Positions 1 through 10,619 of a stretch of DNA of 64,000 nucleotides are shown here, piece after piece (the stretch's first letter is position 1; the number at the start of each line of letters is the position of its first letter). The stretch spans positions 2,806,663-2,870,662 of the forward strand of contig JADANN010000033.1 in the NCBI GenBank assembly GCA_018806985.1, read 5' to 3'. The translations under genes were made by a program, and so were the position numbers. The DNA is from Angiostrongylus vasorum. Its lineage: Eukaryota > Nematoda > Chromadorea > Rhabditida > Metastrongylidae. The notes beneath the pieces are model-generated. The model worked only from the letters and a program-made list of their open reading frames with translations. It was not told the origin of the DNA and did no database searches.

Positions 1-214
1 GTCTCGGCCAAAATGAAGAATTTCGTCAGAGGCTGTGATCAACCACGTTCGAGTTCACGATTGAAGAGAACACAGAAGCAGCGAACTGCCACAAATTTAC
101 AAAAAGAAAAGCAAGGAGACAAGTGATAGTCCGAATGAGTAACTTCTTAAAGAATTCATATTGTAAATGAATGAATAATTGAAGAAAAAACAGCATTTTA
201 GAAAAATCTTACTA

Positions 215-365
215 CTACGATACTGAGATATTTCAAAAACTCCGCACCGCAGGTGTATGCAGTGAAGAACGAACGTGCTATTGCCCTTTCCGGGGAGTAA
301 CGCGTTCACTACCACACCATGCGAGTCCCTCGTTTCTTCCTCCTCTCAGCTAGCTCTATCGATCT
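215..365 (-). mobile_element. SINE-A copy, antisense, 5'-truncated
   Basis: This copy matches the recurrent ~240-bp family called SINE-A here. Read on the plus strand it shows the antisense signature: a gagatatttnaaaaactcc block, a gcaggtgt block, a cgaacgtgctattgcc block, then the accacaccatgcg block and an agctag block. Other copies lie near 4.2, 24.2, 34.6, 46.7, 47.5, 49.0, 49.4 and 54.0 kb. In sense orientation the family has a tRNA-like stretch (gtggtggtgaacgcg, then gcgttcgttcccc) resembling Pol III A and B boxes, but the box assignment is uncertain. Confidence 0.6.
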
Positions 366-857
366 TCACCTTACTACTATTTAAAAAAAAGACAAAATCG
401 AAACAAAACGTCCGAAACGGGAAAAAAAAAGAATAAAAAAAAAGGGAAAGGAAACAAAAGAGGAAGTTATCTGGTCGAAACAAAATATTCAACAATTCCA
501 CAACTCGAAAGACTCAACACTTCCAGACTATAACAAACCAGTAATCATCGAATAACTTGAAAGGACACCAAAATACGTGTGCCATAACTTATTAATAATA
601 ATGTAGTACTAATACTTAATAATTGAGAAAAAAATTTCGCACGAGTTTGCCATTCACACCCAGCGCGGTGATAAATTAGGCGTAGTTCCAAGCGGGTTTG
701 TATTTCGGCTTCTATATTGCCCTTGAGCGGTCGGTCATTTTTCCATTCCTACTTCTATTTTTGAGTTCGGCTTTAATATCGTGTCCGAATCAACTAATAT
801 GAAGACCGAGCGAAGGAATCGTGTCGAAAAGATACACTTCCCTGAGATTCATATCGT
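366..857. other. anonymous AT-rich spacer
   Basis: No gene or recognisable repeat is seen. There are A-rich runs near 385-460. The sequence changes to the RTE1 5' region at about 858. Confidence 0.5.
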
Positions 858-1146
858 GGTGAGGACTTGAAAACGCCTTTGGAAGGTTAAGTCCGGACTC
901 CAGCGAAGATCAAATTGCTCAACCAACAATAGGTCAGCCTGCGTACCCCACGCAGTGGGGCTCTCCCGTCTGAGGCCGGAAGGTGGTGAGACGACCGCTG
1001 CGAAGCCATGAAATCTCGGGTTACTCAGAACGTCACGGGAACCGGATCTGGCAAACACACATAGGAAACGTTATGGAGATTGCTTCTTACTATGCATGAG
1101 CTGCAGATCGAATCAGATTTCATGTGATCCATCTATAAGAAAAAAC

Positions 1147-1900
1147 GCAGGAGGACCTACATACGCCAACTAAACGACGGGACCCTTGTAATTCGCTGCA
1201 ATAGGATTCCGTTACGAGATCTCAGTGACGTAGACCTTGTTACCCACCCTTCTATTGCCCACCTCGTCGACGCATACGGGATCCTTTCCCCTCGCATAGC
1301 CATCCTCCGTCTTCAACCAACACGTCATAAGAAGATCACAGTCATCAATTGCTGCTCATCGACCGATTCCGTTGATGAGTAGGAATTAGCGACGTTCTAT
1401 TATCAGTTGGAAGAAGTTACCCGCATTGATAAAGCTTATTGTTAATTTGTTGTGGCGGATACTTCAATGTCGAAAAAAGGAATGGCCAACGAAGCGATTA
1501 GAGGATCAGAATATTTTGATAAGGTGAAAAAACCGAAAATGGGAACTGTATTGCAGGACTCCTCTCTACTGCATGCTTTCTGCATGGAAATTCGTTTTTC
1601 CAGAAGAAATCTCCTAAATGCACGATTCATGCTGAAATCGGCCATATCGTCACAAACCGAAGATTGTGCCTAGTTGACATATCGGTAGACCAATGATTCT
1701 GTACTGGGTTCCATTATCGTCTTCATCGTACAAGGATTCAATTTGGCTGTAAACTGGAAAAGAATTTAAGTCATCGACCAAGAAGGAAAGGTCCAGCTGT
1801 ATATAATGAAAACGTGCTGAACCAAATCCTCTCCAGACGTGTCTAACATATTAAGGATGATGCCACCGAAGACTACGAAATGCATGTCGAGGGACTTAAA
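1147..1900 (+). pseudogene. RTE1 endonuclease (exonuclease-endonuclease-phosphatase fold), broken
   Basis: In intact relatives this domain is the APE-like endonuclease that nicks the genomic target to prime reverse transcription. From 1147 an open stretch of about 77 codons reads RRTYIRQLNDGTLVIRCNRI and later SPRIAILRLQ and KITVINCCS, the pattern of the middle of RTE endonucleases. It ends in a TAG at 1379-1381. The domain continues after further stops. At about 1454 the expected GDFN catalytic motif is degraded to ADTS. At about 1637-1685 a different frame gives GHIVTNRRLCLVDIS, matching the family's IDHILTNRR-type block. At least one frameshift separates these parts. The spacing and order fit one decayed domain rather than chance ORFs. 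Confidence 0.72.
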
Positions 1901-2186
1901 AGTTGTGCCGAATTCGCCTCAGTTCCTCATGCAAGATGATCAGATCGCATATTTATTACTACAAAGGATTTGCTCCAGAAGAAAAGGAAGCCGAAACTTG
2001 ATTCTACTGCAACATGCTTAACGCTTAACAGTAATAAATGGCAGCTACAGAAGAACTTGAAGCAGGATCTACATCGATATAGGCAAAAGAAACTGTTAGA
2101 GGCAACATAAGAAAAAACCAGTCCAAAGAAATGTCGGCGAGACTTGTGCGAGTACGATGTTCCGTTGTGAGCTCTGATGAACGAAG

Positions 2187-3060
2187 ATGGGATTAACAAA
2201 AGTCAATATCTTCCGTTCCACAACTACCGTCTCGCACCACGAAATCCTCACTGGAGAAGAACCACCAGGAATTCTTCCGTTTGAGGTCCGAGATGGGTTA
2301 GAAAGCACGAAGAAAGGCATAGCTCCAGGACCCGATTATGTCACTACTGACTTCCATAGAGCTGGAAGCCACAATTTACATGTGCTTTCTACAAACCATG
2401 TAACATCCTACCTTCAAAGAGAAAAAATCCCAGACCAGTGAAGAACGTCCCGCACGCACGGTCATTATGCCCAAGAAACGTAACCGAAAGAATCATCTCA
2501 ACTATCGTCCGATATGCTTGTTGAGTGTATTCTAGAAGCTCGTCACCAAGATTATGTGGTAGTGCATATTAAAGTCACTGGATGAGGAACAACCCACTGA
2601 AAAAGTAGGATTTCGAGAGGAATGTAGCTGTGTGGACCACATACGAACCGTGCCCAGGTTCACTGAAGTTTTTGGGGGCGAATCATCGGCCCCCTAGTCC
2701 TATTTTTGTCGACTACGAAATAGCTTTTTGACAGCGTCGACATGAATTCAAACCTATAAGCGCACGTCGACCAATGAATAACTGTAGAACAAAAAATACA
2801 GTTTTTCTATCCAATTCTCATCACATCCATAGGGAAAGGGGTTCGATAAGGCCATAGCATATCCTGAAGGCTGTTTACTGCCTCAATGCAATGGTTAATG
2901 AAGTTATCCGATTGGGGCAAGAAAGGCACAAGTATTGATGAAATATTCCTATCAAACAGTCGTTCCACCGACGACATGATCATCTTCTCAAAATAAAAAA
3001 AAAGAAAGAAACCTATGAAGCAGAGACGATGATCAATGAGCTCAACGAATCGGGAAAAAA
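2187..3060 (+). pseudogene. RTE1 reverse transcriptase, broken
   Basis: The fragment starts with an 84-codon ORF ending at 2441 that contains GIAPGPDYV, the KApGPD block just upstream of RTE reverse transcriptases. It continues as NYRPICLLS (about 2499-2530) and VGFREECSCVDHIRT (about 2606). An RT motif A remnant, VDYEIAF then DSVD after a one-base shift, lies near 2707-2740. At about 2955-2993 the catalytic YADD/FADD motif survives only as STDDMIIF, so both aspartates remain but the aromatic and alanine are lost. YEAETMINELNESGKK follows. Segments between motif A and the DD box are shortened. An intact relative copies its own RNA at the nicked target; this copy is non-functional. Confidence 0.75.
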
Positions 3061-3089
3061 AAAGCATCAGGCCACACACAAATCAGAAG

Positions 3090-3763
3090 AAGATCAGTTC
3101 ATGAAACATAGTGCGAAGACGAACAGTTCGAACTGGATTATGTATGCCTTGGGCGTTCAATGAGTATGGAGAACAACATGAGGAAGGAATTAGAAAGAAG
3201 AAGAAGAAGAAGGAGGAGGGTAGCATAAGCCCCATCCGATTCTCATAAGGAGACCACTGACCAAGTAAGTCAGCTTGTCGATTCAACACTCCTCCCAGCC
3301 CTCTGTTATGCAGCAGAGACGTGGACAGATATTTCATCCACGTCAGCAATAATGCGCACCACTCACAGAACGCTCGAATGAGGTCTCCTGAAATTTAACC
3401 GACACTCACAACGTTTAGCTGGTACGGGCAGCCTTATCCTATCCCATCTTCGTGACTAAGGAGAACACATATCGATGGTAGTCATACAATGGGTGGTCAT
3501 ATAATGAGAAGAATAGTCGACGGAAGAATGAAAAGAACTGCAGAGTGGACTTCACAAGTATGCAAGTGATCCCTAGAAAGACCACCTACACGCTGAGTGG
3601 ACATGTTGGTAATCAAACTCAAACAGCTGCAACAGCAACTACAGTTGATTTGCAGATCACGGTATGAGACTCGCACTCACCATCATGCTCGAGTAAAACC
3701 ATCACCGTGAACACTGATGCAAAAAACGAATGGAAAATGTGCTGGGGTCCGCACAACTCATAA
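3090..3763 (+). pseudogene. RTE1 C-terminal domain, broken
   Basis: This is the thumb and C-terminal region downstream of the RT palm in RTE proteins. EDQFMKHSAKTN (about 3093) matches the block that follows the FADD palm. An expanded (GAA)n tract at 3195-3222 interrupts it. A decayed hydrophobic and tryptophan-rich stretch follows. The end is clear: NEWKMCWGP (about 3725-3751), the NEWK-CWGP type terminus of nematode RTE proteins. The function of this part is poorly defined even in intact elements. Stops and frameshifts are frequent. Confidence 0.65.
3195..3222. repeat. GAA-type microsatellite inside RTE1
   Basis: An impure (GAA)n/(GGA)n purine tract of about 28 bp (gaaagaagaagaagaagaag then gaggagg), probably a post-insertion expansion within the dead RTE1. 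Confidence 0.7.
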
Positions 3764-3805
3764 AGATGGACCAGCCAAGTATTCGGGTCTCCAAGCATCC
3801 AAGAG

Positions 3806-4190
3806 GGTACAGCAGAAAATTGGGTGCAATTGCGTACGTTTTAGGCAAAACAACGGTCTCCGCCCAATGCACTCGAAATGAAAAGTTATCGAAATTGTAA
3901 AAATCGGTCAAAAGTGCTGCAAAACAGGTTAAAGCACCAGAGAAGAATTGCTTTCGATATAAACCGACCATATATACGTTTATTTCACCATAGAAGCATG
4001 CAAATTTAATGAAATGATTTCATTAAATGATTTGGCCCAGGTAGCAGAACAAATCCTGCCTTAAGCTTTTTAAGCACGTCAAAAATCTCTCGATACCAAC
4101 AGATGGAAATCTTCAAAGCTTTCGTGTTTCTAACAGTAAAACATTTCATTTACAATGACAACTAAGTTAACGAAGTTAACACTGTGATTT
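3806..4190. other. anonymous spacer
   Basis: AT-rich sequence between RTE1 and SINE-A. It contains a short local duplication of aaatgatttcatt near 4009-4032. No coding or repeat signature was recognised. Confidence 0.45.
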
Positions 4191-4194
4191 AGAC

Positions 4195-4430
4195 TACAGT
4201 CTCAGCTTAAGTGTGTTCATTGCCGATTCCGGCTCTCCAGATCAACCCCTTAACGGGCGATTGTTGATTGCACTGATCGATAGAACTAGCTGAGAGAAAG
4301 GTGAGACGAAGGACACACACGGTGTGGTGGTGAACGCGTTGGCCACAGGAATGGGTAGTAGCGCGTTCGTTGCCCACCGCACACACCTACCGTCCCGAGT
4401 TTTGCAAATATCTCAGCATCATTGTGGTTG
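4195..4430 (+). mobile_element. SINE-A, near full length, sense
   Basis: One of the most complete sense copies. It starts with cagcttaagtgtgttcattg and carries the atcaaccccttaacggg block, the ctagctgagaga block, gtgtggtggtgaacgcgttg (A-box-like) and gcgcgttcgttgcccacc (B-box-like). It ends with the gagttttgcaaatatctcag and tgtggttg blocks. It directly abuts the PLE remnant that follows. Confidence 0.65.
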
Positions 4431-4617
4431 AGTCACACTTCGTTTAGTTGTACACAATTCATCACAGTTATAAGTTACTGCAAGGACGATAATTCCTACC
4501 AAGTAAAGTGAAGCATTTGAAATTAGGGGATTAAAAACCTTCGCTAAAGTTGCGAAAACCTCATAGAACATCCGATTTTTGGAGTTTTTCCGGATTTCTT
4601 CATAAATCTTCTTAAGA

Positions 4618-4977
4618 ATGATAAAAACTTTCAGCAGTGACACTGATGTGATAGTACGCTGTTATCAGAAACAACGGAAACGAGATCTACACCTACAAAA
4701 TAAGTCATCTCGTGACATCTCATCTCGCTACGAAATAGTAACCGCACGAGATAAGTTTCGAAGGACACCGACGCCCCAAAACGAACGGTTTGGCCGAAAC
4801 AAAGTCCCGTTTATCTTGCCCTTCATTAGCGATGAAATAAGTATAGCGATAAAGCGATGCTTAAGAAAGGCAGATCCAGAGGAATCGTTAGCAATAATTG
4901 AAATACCACCGAATAGTCTTCGTCGCCAGTTAGTTCGTAACCGCCTATACGACCGTCTATGTGAAACACAGCATTGA
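4618..4977 (+). pseudogene. PLE-1 linker between RT and GIY-YIG, open ORF fragment
   Basis: This 119-codon open fragment is unusually long for this region. Its C-terminal half reads SDEISIAIKRCLRKAD and then RRQLVRNRLYDRLCETQH. The RQLVRNRLYDRLC block recurs in the minus-strand PLE at 20.4 kb, which identifies it as the region just before the GIY-YIG domain of Penelope-like proteins. The N-terminal part is basic and of unknown function. In frame with its end, and after a shift, a CIICPYGKDGDC cysteine cluster follows, typical of the entry to PLE endonuclease domains. It is not an independent gene. Confidence 0.65.
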
Positions 4978-5290
4978 ATAATCTGCCCCTACGGCAAGGA
5001 CGGTGACTGCATGAGTTTCAGGTACGATATACCTGATCTCTTGTAGTACTTGCTGGGACGAATATATTGGCGAAACGGGCAGACCTTTATGTATCCGTAT
5101 AAAAGAACACCTAGATGGAAAACGAAAAGCATAACAAGGCACGCCACTAGTGACGCATAGGGTACAAAAGCAGAGCGGAAACGATTTTGATATAAAAGTC
5201 GCTATCTTCGCACGGGATCCTAAAATACAAACACGCAAAGTCCTCGAGGCTTTTTTGGATAAATGCCAACAATCCTACAATGAATAGCAG
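4960..5290 (+). pseudogene. PLE-1 GIY-YIG endonuclease domain, frameshifted
   Basis: In PLEs this C-terminal domain makes the nick that primes integration. The cysteine motif CIICPYGKDGDC is followed, across frameshifts, by STCWDEYIGETGRPL (about 5046-5090) and IRIKEHLDGK. These carry the conserved YIG core, the arginine and the KEH glutamate region of the family. The later part corresponds to the EAFW and NP blocks (about 5245-5280). At least two indels and one stop break it. A second GIY-YIG copy with the same core lies at 44.7 kb (EEYIGETGRPFYVRIKEHLD). Confidence 0.72.
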
Positions 5291-5507
5291 GGAGGAATGC
5301 CCCTTACTTTACGATCGTTGATGTGAGGTGGTGCAGTCGTCAACCATACGCGACTCTGAGCGGCTGTTCTTCCTCGTTGGAAGACAGGTGAAAAAAGCGG
5401 TGGGTTTTTCGAGAAGCCGTAGATCTTGTAGTTACCATGCAGATTTTCATCTGTTTGTGCTGTTAAAGCGTTTGACCTAGTAAGTCGCGCATTAGTGTAC
5501 CCTTCCA

Positions 5508-5543
5508 GGCTCTGAAGAAGTCGATACTGCTGAAACGTCAGCT
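5508..5543 (+). ncRNA. hammerhead-like motif (PLE-1 terminus)
   Basis: The layout matches a type I hammerhead ribozyme. Stem I 5' strand GGCT (5508-5511), core CTGAAGA (5512-5518), stem II region AGT..GCT, GAAAC (5532-5536), GTC (5537-5539) and stem I 3' strand AGCT. Stem III would be the minimal self-complementary ACGT. Here the base after the core (A) can pair with the T before GAAAC. Activity is inferred, not shown. Confidence 0.45.
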
Positions 5544-5670
5544 ACGGTTTGTTGTATGTGTGTTATTGTATGGAAGTAAACCTACGCTGTTTAACAACCT
5601 CGCGACTTCTGAGAGAAAAAACGACGAATTTATAATCCAATGCCGAGGTTAATAGAAAGTCGACCCTGGG

Positions 5671-6185
5671 ATTTGCTCATGACTCGAAACAAGTCCACTG
5701 AAGCATTTTCTACACTTGTGTGATTAATCTGTGCAAACCGATCAGAATCGCTTTAATAGAATAAATATATCACAACAAAAAAATGTTGTATAGTTTAAAA
5801 TGTAAGCGAGGGCAAGCGGAAGAGGCATATGGATTCGATATCTTTGGTCAGCTTCCGAGTAACAATGTTCATCTTGAAGCAATACCGTAGTGCCCTACTC
5901 AATAAAGGACCTTGTTCAATCAATCCGCCGCTCGAAAAAATAAACCTAAAGAAAAAAAAGCGAAAAGGATGGATTTGTGGGCAACAAAGAACCAGAATTT
6001 CTTAGCAATAGGAGAAGCAAAGTTCTATGCTTCTGATAGAAGTCCTCATATTATAACTGCTTTTATTTCAATATTTCAATATAGTTCGTTATATGTTAAG
6101 ATTGTCCCCGATCCACTCCCTCATGCTTACCAAGGCTTCCATCCGTCCATGGTTTAGAAGCCAATACAAGATTCGTTTGAGATAG
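5671..6185. other. anonymous spacer
   Basis: AT-rich and without similarity to other parts of the window. A small plus-strand ORF at 5912-6157 has no recognisable features. Confidence 0.4.
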
Positions 6186-6189
6186 GATG

Positions 6190-6460
6190 GCTTGCCCGAG
6201 TCCACAAAAAAATGTTGCTTGCCGAAAGTGCAGCATTGCGGTTAGAGGTATTCTGTAGTATTAACATGGCCACTAGTTCAATCCTGTGCACCGGGTTAAC
6301 CAAGCAACCCTCTCGATGTGGAGGAAGAGAAGGGGTGAGGGATGGGTGAGGGGGAACGTCGAACTGATATATCGACAGACCACGGCAATTAAATGAATAG
6401 GCAACAATGCATTCAATCACTCCAACGATGCTACGAGTGGAATGGGATGCAAGGCACGTC
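6190..6460 (+). mobile_element. old, diverged SINE-B
   Basis: Weak but collinear match to SINE-B: atggccactagttcaatcct in the B-box position, a degraded core, then aatgcattcaatcac and tccaacgatgct, which are the family's 3' blocks. Heavily mutated compared with the copies at 19.4 or 37.7 kb. Confidence 0.45.
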
Positions 6461-6847
6461 GTAAGAAATTAAGCAACAGTAAACCCTTTAAACTCTATCC
6501 TTTTAATGGTTCGCACGAAGCCACTTGTTTTCATTTTCGCGTTGAGGAACCCATAAAAGGTAGAAGAAATAGCAATCATTCCAGCCGATAGACAATAAAA
6601 CATTCTAAACATTTCGAAACCTCATTTCATTTTCAACGTTACGGTGAAAAATTCTTGGGCGTAAAAAGCTAAAGCAACCCTTCCGGGAAACTAAATTGGA
6701 GAAATGAGAAGTCCGTGTGAAGAAGGCCACAGCTTATTTCAAATTTAAGATCCTCTGTGATATTTAATTACTGCATAAACGGTCACTTGCGGTTATTTTT
6801 AGCTATTAGCTGAGAGGAGAGCAGTAAAACACATTGCAGGGATATAC

Positions 6848-6882
6848 CGGGGGAGGGGGAGGGGGAGTGGGAGGTGGGGGTC
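6848..6882 (+). repeat. G-rich tract, potential G-quadruplex
   Basis: A run of more than five G-blocks (ggggga repeats, then gtgggaggtggggg) in 35 bp on the plus strand. It meets the usual four-G-run rule for G4 folding. It lies directly upstream of a SINE-A fragment. Confidence 0.6.
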
Positions 6883-6968
6883 CAAGTTTCGCGAATACCC
6901 CAGCATCGTTGCGGTTGTAATTCGCATCATACCTTGCCGTGAGAAATTGTAGTAGGTAGAAAATAAAA
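6880..6968 (+). mobile_element. SINE-A 3' fragment, sense
   Basis: Contains the 3' blocks of SINE-A in sense orientation (gcgaataccccagcatcgtt, gcggttgtaattcgc, accttgccgtgag). Confidence 0.5.
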
Positions 6969-7014
6969 GGCTACATTCTGGACAGTGTTTAACTTTTTAT
7001 TTATTGCTTATTAT

Positions 7015-7130
7015 TTTTCTATGGCAGGATAATATGTGAAATACAGCCACAGTGATTGCAGAGATTTGCAAAACCCGGAGCTCAGGATACGAAGCATTCT
7101 TGTGGTTGTATTTCACACTCACCTTGCCAC
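7015..7130. mobile_element. SINE-A foldback of two 3' ends
   Basis: The antisense 3' blocks (atggcaggataatatgtgaa, atacagccacagtgatt, gagatttgcaaaac) are joined head to head to sense 3' blocks (cattcttgtggttgtatttc, accttgccac). This makes an imperfect palindrome with arms of about 40 bp. It is one of three foldback SINE-A arrangements in the window. Confidence 0.5.
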
Positions 7131-7400
7131 CTGAGAAGAACAAACAGTAAACAAAAAGTTAAAGTATGTTAGAAACCGACTTTTTCTTTGACCTTGGCAC
7201 GATTAATCAACGTGTATTTGTTCACTTTGCTCGGCGTCTATCCGAACTACGTTTTCTCTTTATCAACCTCGCGCTGGCTTACGAATGAAAAAATACAATA
7301 CTTTGGACAGCTCAGCAAACAAGGAAAAAGTGGCTTCTTAACAAAACGTCAAGTTAACGTTCCTTCAAAAGTGAGATTTCCACCGTAGTGAGCGTATAAG
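7131..7400. other. anonymous spacer with short ORF
   Basis: A 66-codon ORF at 7188-7388 has a hydrophobic N-terminal stretch but no family signature. Nothing else was recognised. Confidence 0.35.
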
Positions 7401-7404
7401 GGTT

Positions 7405-7640
7405 TAGGGGGACTGGTTGGAAGCGACCAGTGACGCACATGTAGGTAGTCTTTGGTTCGATCCCACACTTAGGACTAACCATACAATAACCAACCTTCCT
7501 CACTGTTCTGGAGTCAAAAATCTGGTACCAGACTTGTTTCGAGCAAGTAAAAATACAGGCTTGATACACCGGTACCTGTTTCATCTTTAGGATGGTACGA
7601 ATTAAGTCAAATGCACAGTATATTCCTCGGCGTAGCACCA
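7405..7640 (+). mobile_element. diverged SINE-B, sense
   Basis: It shows ggactggttggaagcgacca in the A-box region, ggttcgatcccac as a good B box at about 7453, and ctggtaccagacttgtttcg, the shared SINE core. The end is degraded. Confidence 0.55.
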
Positions 7641-7649
7641 GAAGCACTA

Positions 7650-8595
7650 TCCTTTCACCCAGCTTACGTCCATTGAACTCGTATTGTTTCAGCAGAGGTT
7701 AATATTCAGCACTCTTTATTTTGAACATTGAAAACGTCCATCAAACTGATGTTTCAGCGCCGACTGCAAGAAACTCCAAAACATGAAGCCCGGAAACAGC
7801 TGTAAATGGCAATGAAAAAAAGTAACGCTAAGGTCTCCATATTTCCAAATCCACAAAAACACGTTGCGCTACCGCCGGTCTAAGCAAAATCTCTTCTACG
7901 GTAAGGAGTAAATAGTACAACACTGAAACGAGACAAATCACAATAGCAATTTTTCCTTTTTTTTTCATTTAGCTACCTTCGATATTTAGCTTCGATACCG
8001 ATTTCCTGAGAATTTGGCGACAATGTAGTAAACACTTCTCCCTCTAAATCTAATACAACTGGCGACACTACTCTGTTTGAGTGCAAATACACGGATAGTA
8101 GAGAAGCCTAAGAATAAACAGAGGCAGAATTTCTTAAGGACAAGTTATATGAACATGAAATAACATGATTTATTACATTACAAAGATAAAGTATGCAGTA
8201 ATAACAATAATTCGCGAGTATATTTTCATCTAATAGATAATTCTACTGATTAAACAAAATATGTTCCTCCCTTGGAGTTTTCTAAGCCGTTCTAGGGCTT
8301 TGCTAAGTCAGTACTGCTTGCCAACTAATTACTACACCAGGATGTCAGTGATTCTTGAAAATGTTTTGCTCTTAATTGGGCTTCAAGAGTTACATGTCGA
8401 ACTCATTTCCAAATTTGTAAATCCTGCTAAATGATAAACTACGCTGTACCTTGCATTTCGACACTCAACAATACCAATGCCATTCGGCAAAATGGAACGG
8501 AATAACAACGTAGTAATAGTAACAGCAATAGCAAAGATTGAAATGTTAAAGCTGATTTCTGAGAGATATGCCATACACTGATCGCCAACTGCAGC
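7650..8595. other. anonymous spacer
   Basis: About 0.95 kb of AT-rich DNA with poly-T near 7955-7970. No repeat or gene recognised. Confidence 0.4.
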
Positions 8596-8599
8596 ATCG

Positions 8600-8825
8600 T
8601 TGGGGTGATCAAATGCGCATTTGGGCTATATAGTGGCATGCGTTAGCCTACTGATATGTCAAATCAGCGCTGTTGTCCTCACAGGTGAAAGCAATACAAG
8701 CAATACTGATCTGCCGACTCCGGAGGTATGGAAGGGTTTGTGGGTCCTAAGTGCTGGTTGGAAACAAAGACCTCATATGTATTGCAGGACACCTCTTGCC
8801 ACTGTGTTACACGTCGCCACTACAA
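8600..8825 (-). mobile_element. diverged SINE-B, antisense
   Basis: The plus strand shows the reversed order of SINE-B blocks: cgttggggtgatcaaatgcg, then gccgactccggaggtatgga and tgtattgcaggacacctctt, ending at gccactgtgttacacg (reverse A box). Confidence 0.5.
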
Positions 8826-8829
8826 TAGT

Positions 8830-9580
8830 GGTGGTTAAAAATTAACAGTAATAGTAAACAGGCAAACCAAGAAGAAATGAAGTTCGCATCGTTAATCAAT
8901 CATCTAGGGATGTTTTCATTTTTGCCAAACATAGAAGGACTTCGATAACTGGAGTCGATTGGACTACAACGTTGCGCTATTTCACATTTTACTTATTTTC
9001 CAATAATTATTTGACTAAAGTGAGAAGATTGGATCCAGAGAAATAAAGCGGCGTACTGGAGGATATGGAAGATGTACTTAATTATGAGTGAGGCAACAAC
9101 TGAGCTCACTGTGCCCACAGTCGAATGTTTTTCCCGCCATTCAATTATAGAATATTTTCGGAACTCACTCTCTCCATTATGCCTAATGGCAGAGAGCGGA
9201 ATGGAATTCCTTTTTCTCTTGCAAGTATTCGTTAACTAACGCTTCGATTGTATTTTTTAGAGTCCCATGGCATCTGAGAAGTGCAGGCAATATTCCGAGC
9301 TTAATAGGAAATATCTATTTAAGTAGACATAAAAAACAGAACTATTAGTAGTTTTTTGTCTCCTCCTGCTCTTTCCTTCAAGGACTTAATGTATCGTAAA
9401 TTATTCATCCTACTCCCGTGCCAAGAGCAGTGCATGACGATCGAACTATGATGTCAAGCGGTAAGAGTTCAATCCATGACACAATCACAATAGCTGTAAA
9501 GAAGTAAGGAAACTGGAGTCAAAAGTTTAGCAAAATAAGACCTATGCAAAGAATCCTTGCCGCTCCGAAGCAGCTTTAGT
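8830..9580. other. anonymous spacer
   Basis: No gene or repeat recognised. The only weak signal is gagttcaatccat near 9467, which resembles an isolated Pol III B box. Confidence 0.4.
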
Positions 9581-9584
9581 TACG

Positions 9585-9995
9585 AGGTGGTAAATCTCCC
9601 TTTCCTCCCAACAATTTAGCGCCTCATCTTGGCTGGGAAGTGCTCATTTGTGTCGGGCTGCGATGTATAGTGCGATAGTGCGAGCATTCATTCCTACGGC
9701 AGGGTCTCTCATGCTGAGATTTCACCAGGAAAACCAGCTAAGAATAAACCAATACCAGGATCCGCCAACGTCCTGGTATTAAACTAGTCGCATGGGATGG
9801 CGAGTCTCCCTCTGATCCACAGGGGCGGCGACGGTCTGTGGTGATGAAGACCTGAGGCAGACTTTGGCTATGCTGATCTCGGGACTCCAGGGAAACCCAG
9901 TGACTAAACCAGCAGAACTCCGAAAAACGGAGAATATGCTCAGGCCCGCATAATCTGTGAGGACGGGCCGTCCAAGCATCCAAGTAAATCCCCAT
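9585..9995 (+). mobile_element. family D non-autonomous element with RTE1-like 3' end
   Basis: This ~410-bp unit is collinear with 29262-29625: gcctcatcttggctgggaag, then ctggtattaaactagtcgca, a ggcgac block, gcagactttggctatgctga and gaggacgggccgtccaagca. Its last ~45 bp match the RTE1 3' end, including TCCAAGCATCCAAG. It has no coding capacity. That fits a SINE-like parasite of RTE machinery (inference). The head is not an obvious tRNA. Confidence 0.65.
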
Positions 9996-9999
9996 CTAC

Positions 10000-10440
10000 T
10001 CCAAATAAGTTTAATAAGCCTGTGGTAGAATTTGGGGGAATCTAGCAAGAATTTTTTGGCAATGCAAAAAAAAACTAACCCGTTGAGCTTCTAATTGGTA
10101 GACAAATGGAAATTGTTGGTAGAAAAGGCCATTCTAGAATATTTGTCATTAAATCGTCAAATATGATTAAATAGATGGGTGTGCATTGGTGCAGAAACTC
10201 AGTCACCGTTAAGACGTGTTTCCTCCAAAAAGAGTAAAAGCAATCAAGTTTCTAGACGGTGTTGAATCGACTTCCATCTAACCATATTAGGGCTAGCATT
10301 GTGGGCAATACAGTGAAGGCGGTTTCATATTACACTCTGTGTTCAGGCATAAATGTCCCTGTGTTGATAAACCACTTGAGGATACACTATTCACTCTATT
10401 AAATGAAATAGTGGTGAATGAATGCATAAATGACCTAAAT
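10000..10440. other. anonymous spacer
   Basis: AT-rich. No features recognised. Confidence 0.4.
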
Positions 10441-10447
10441 AATAACT

Positions 10448-10615
10448 TGCAGTGGCCTATCGATATATCATATTAGTGTGTTCCATCCTTACAGATAGAC
10501 AAGCCTTCCATTTTGCAAGCCTGGGAGCATGGAGGGCTTGGTTAGCAGGGGACCAGGAATTGCACAAAAACCCACATGTTCATTGCAAGCACCTCTACTC
10601 ACAGCGCTACAAGCG
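10448..10615 (-). mobile_element. SINE-B fragment, antisense
   Basis: The plus strand carries agtggcctatcgatatatca, a ggagggcttggttagcaggg block and cccacatgttcattgcaagc, ending at cacagcgctacaag. That is the reversed SINE-B order without the 3' tail. Confidence 0.5.
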
Positions 10616-10619
10616 TTCC

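Larger units (their letters stand above)
858..3805 (+). mobile_element. RTE-type non-LTR retrotransposon RTE1, near full length but dead
   Basis: This is a single-orientation RTE-clade LINE. In order it holds a GC-richer 5' leader (about 858-1146), an endonuclease region (1147-1900), a linker, a reverse transcriptase (2187-3060), a C-terminal domain (to about 3763) and a short 3' end with TCCAAGCATCCAAG at about 3790. About 2.9 kb is close to the size expected for an RTE element. Every domain carries stops and frameshifts, so it cannot make protein. The 3' end is shared with the short family D elements at 9.6 and 29.3 kb. Its assignment to RTE is from family knowledge of motif order; boundaries are estimated from where similarity to the family pattern fades. 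Confidence 0.75.
4440..5670 (+). mobile_element. Penelope-like element remnant PLE-1 (linker, GIY-YIG, 3' terminus)
   Basis: This is a 5'-truncated Penelope-like retroelement. It holds an open linker ORF (4618-4977), then the GIY-YIG endonuclease region, a noncoding tail, a hammerhead-like motif at 5508-5543 and a 3' end reading gaggttaatagaaagtcg and ccctggg up to 5670. The same 3' end, in reverse, bounds the foldback at 16342 and the larger PLE at 35100. That repetition supports 5670 as the true element end. The element is inactive: the GIY-YIG frame has shifts and stops. Confidence 0.72.
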
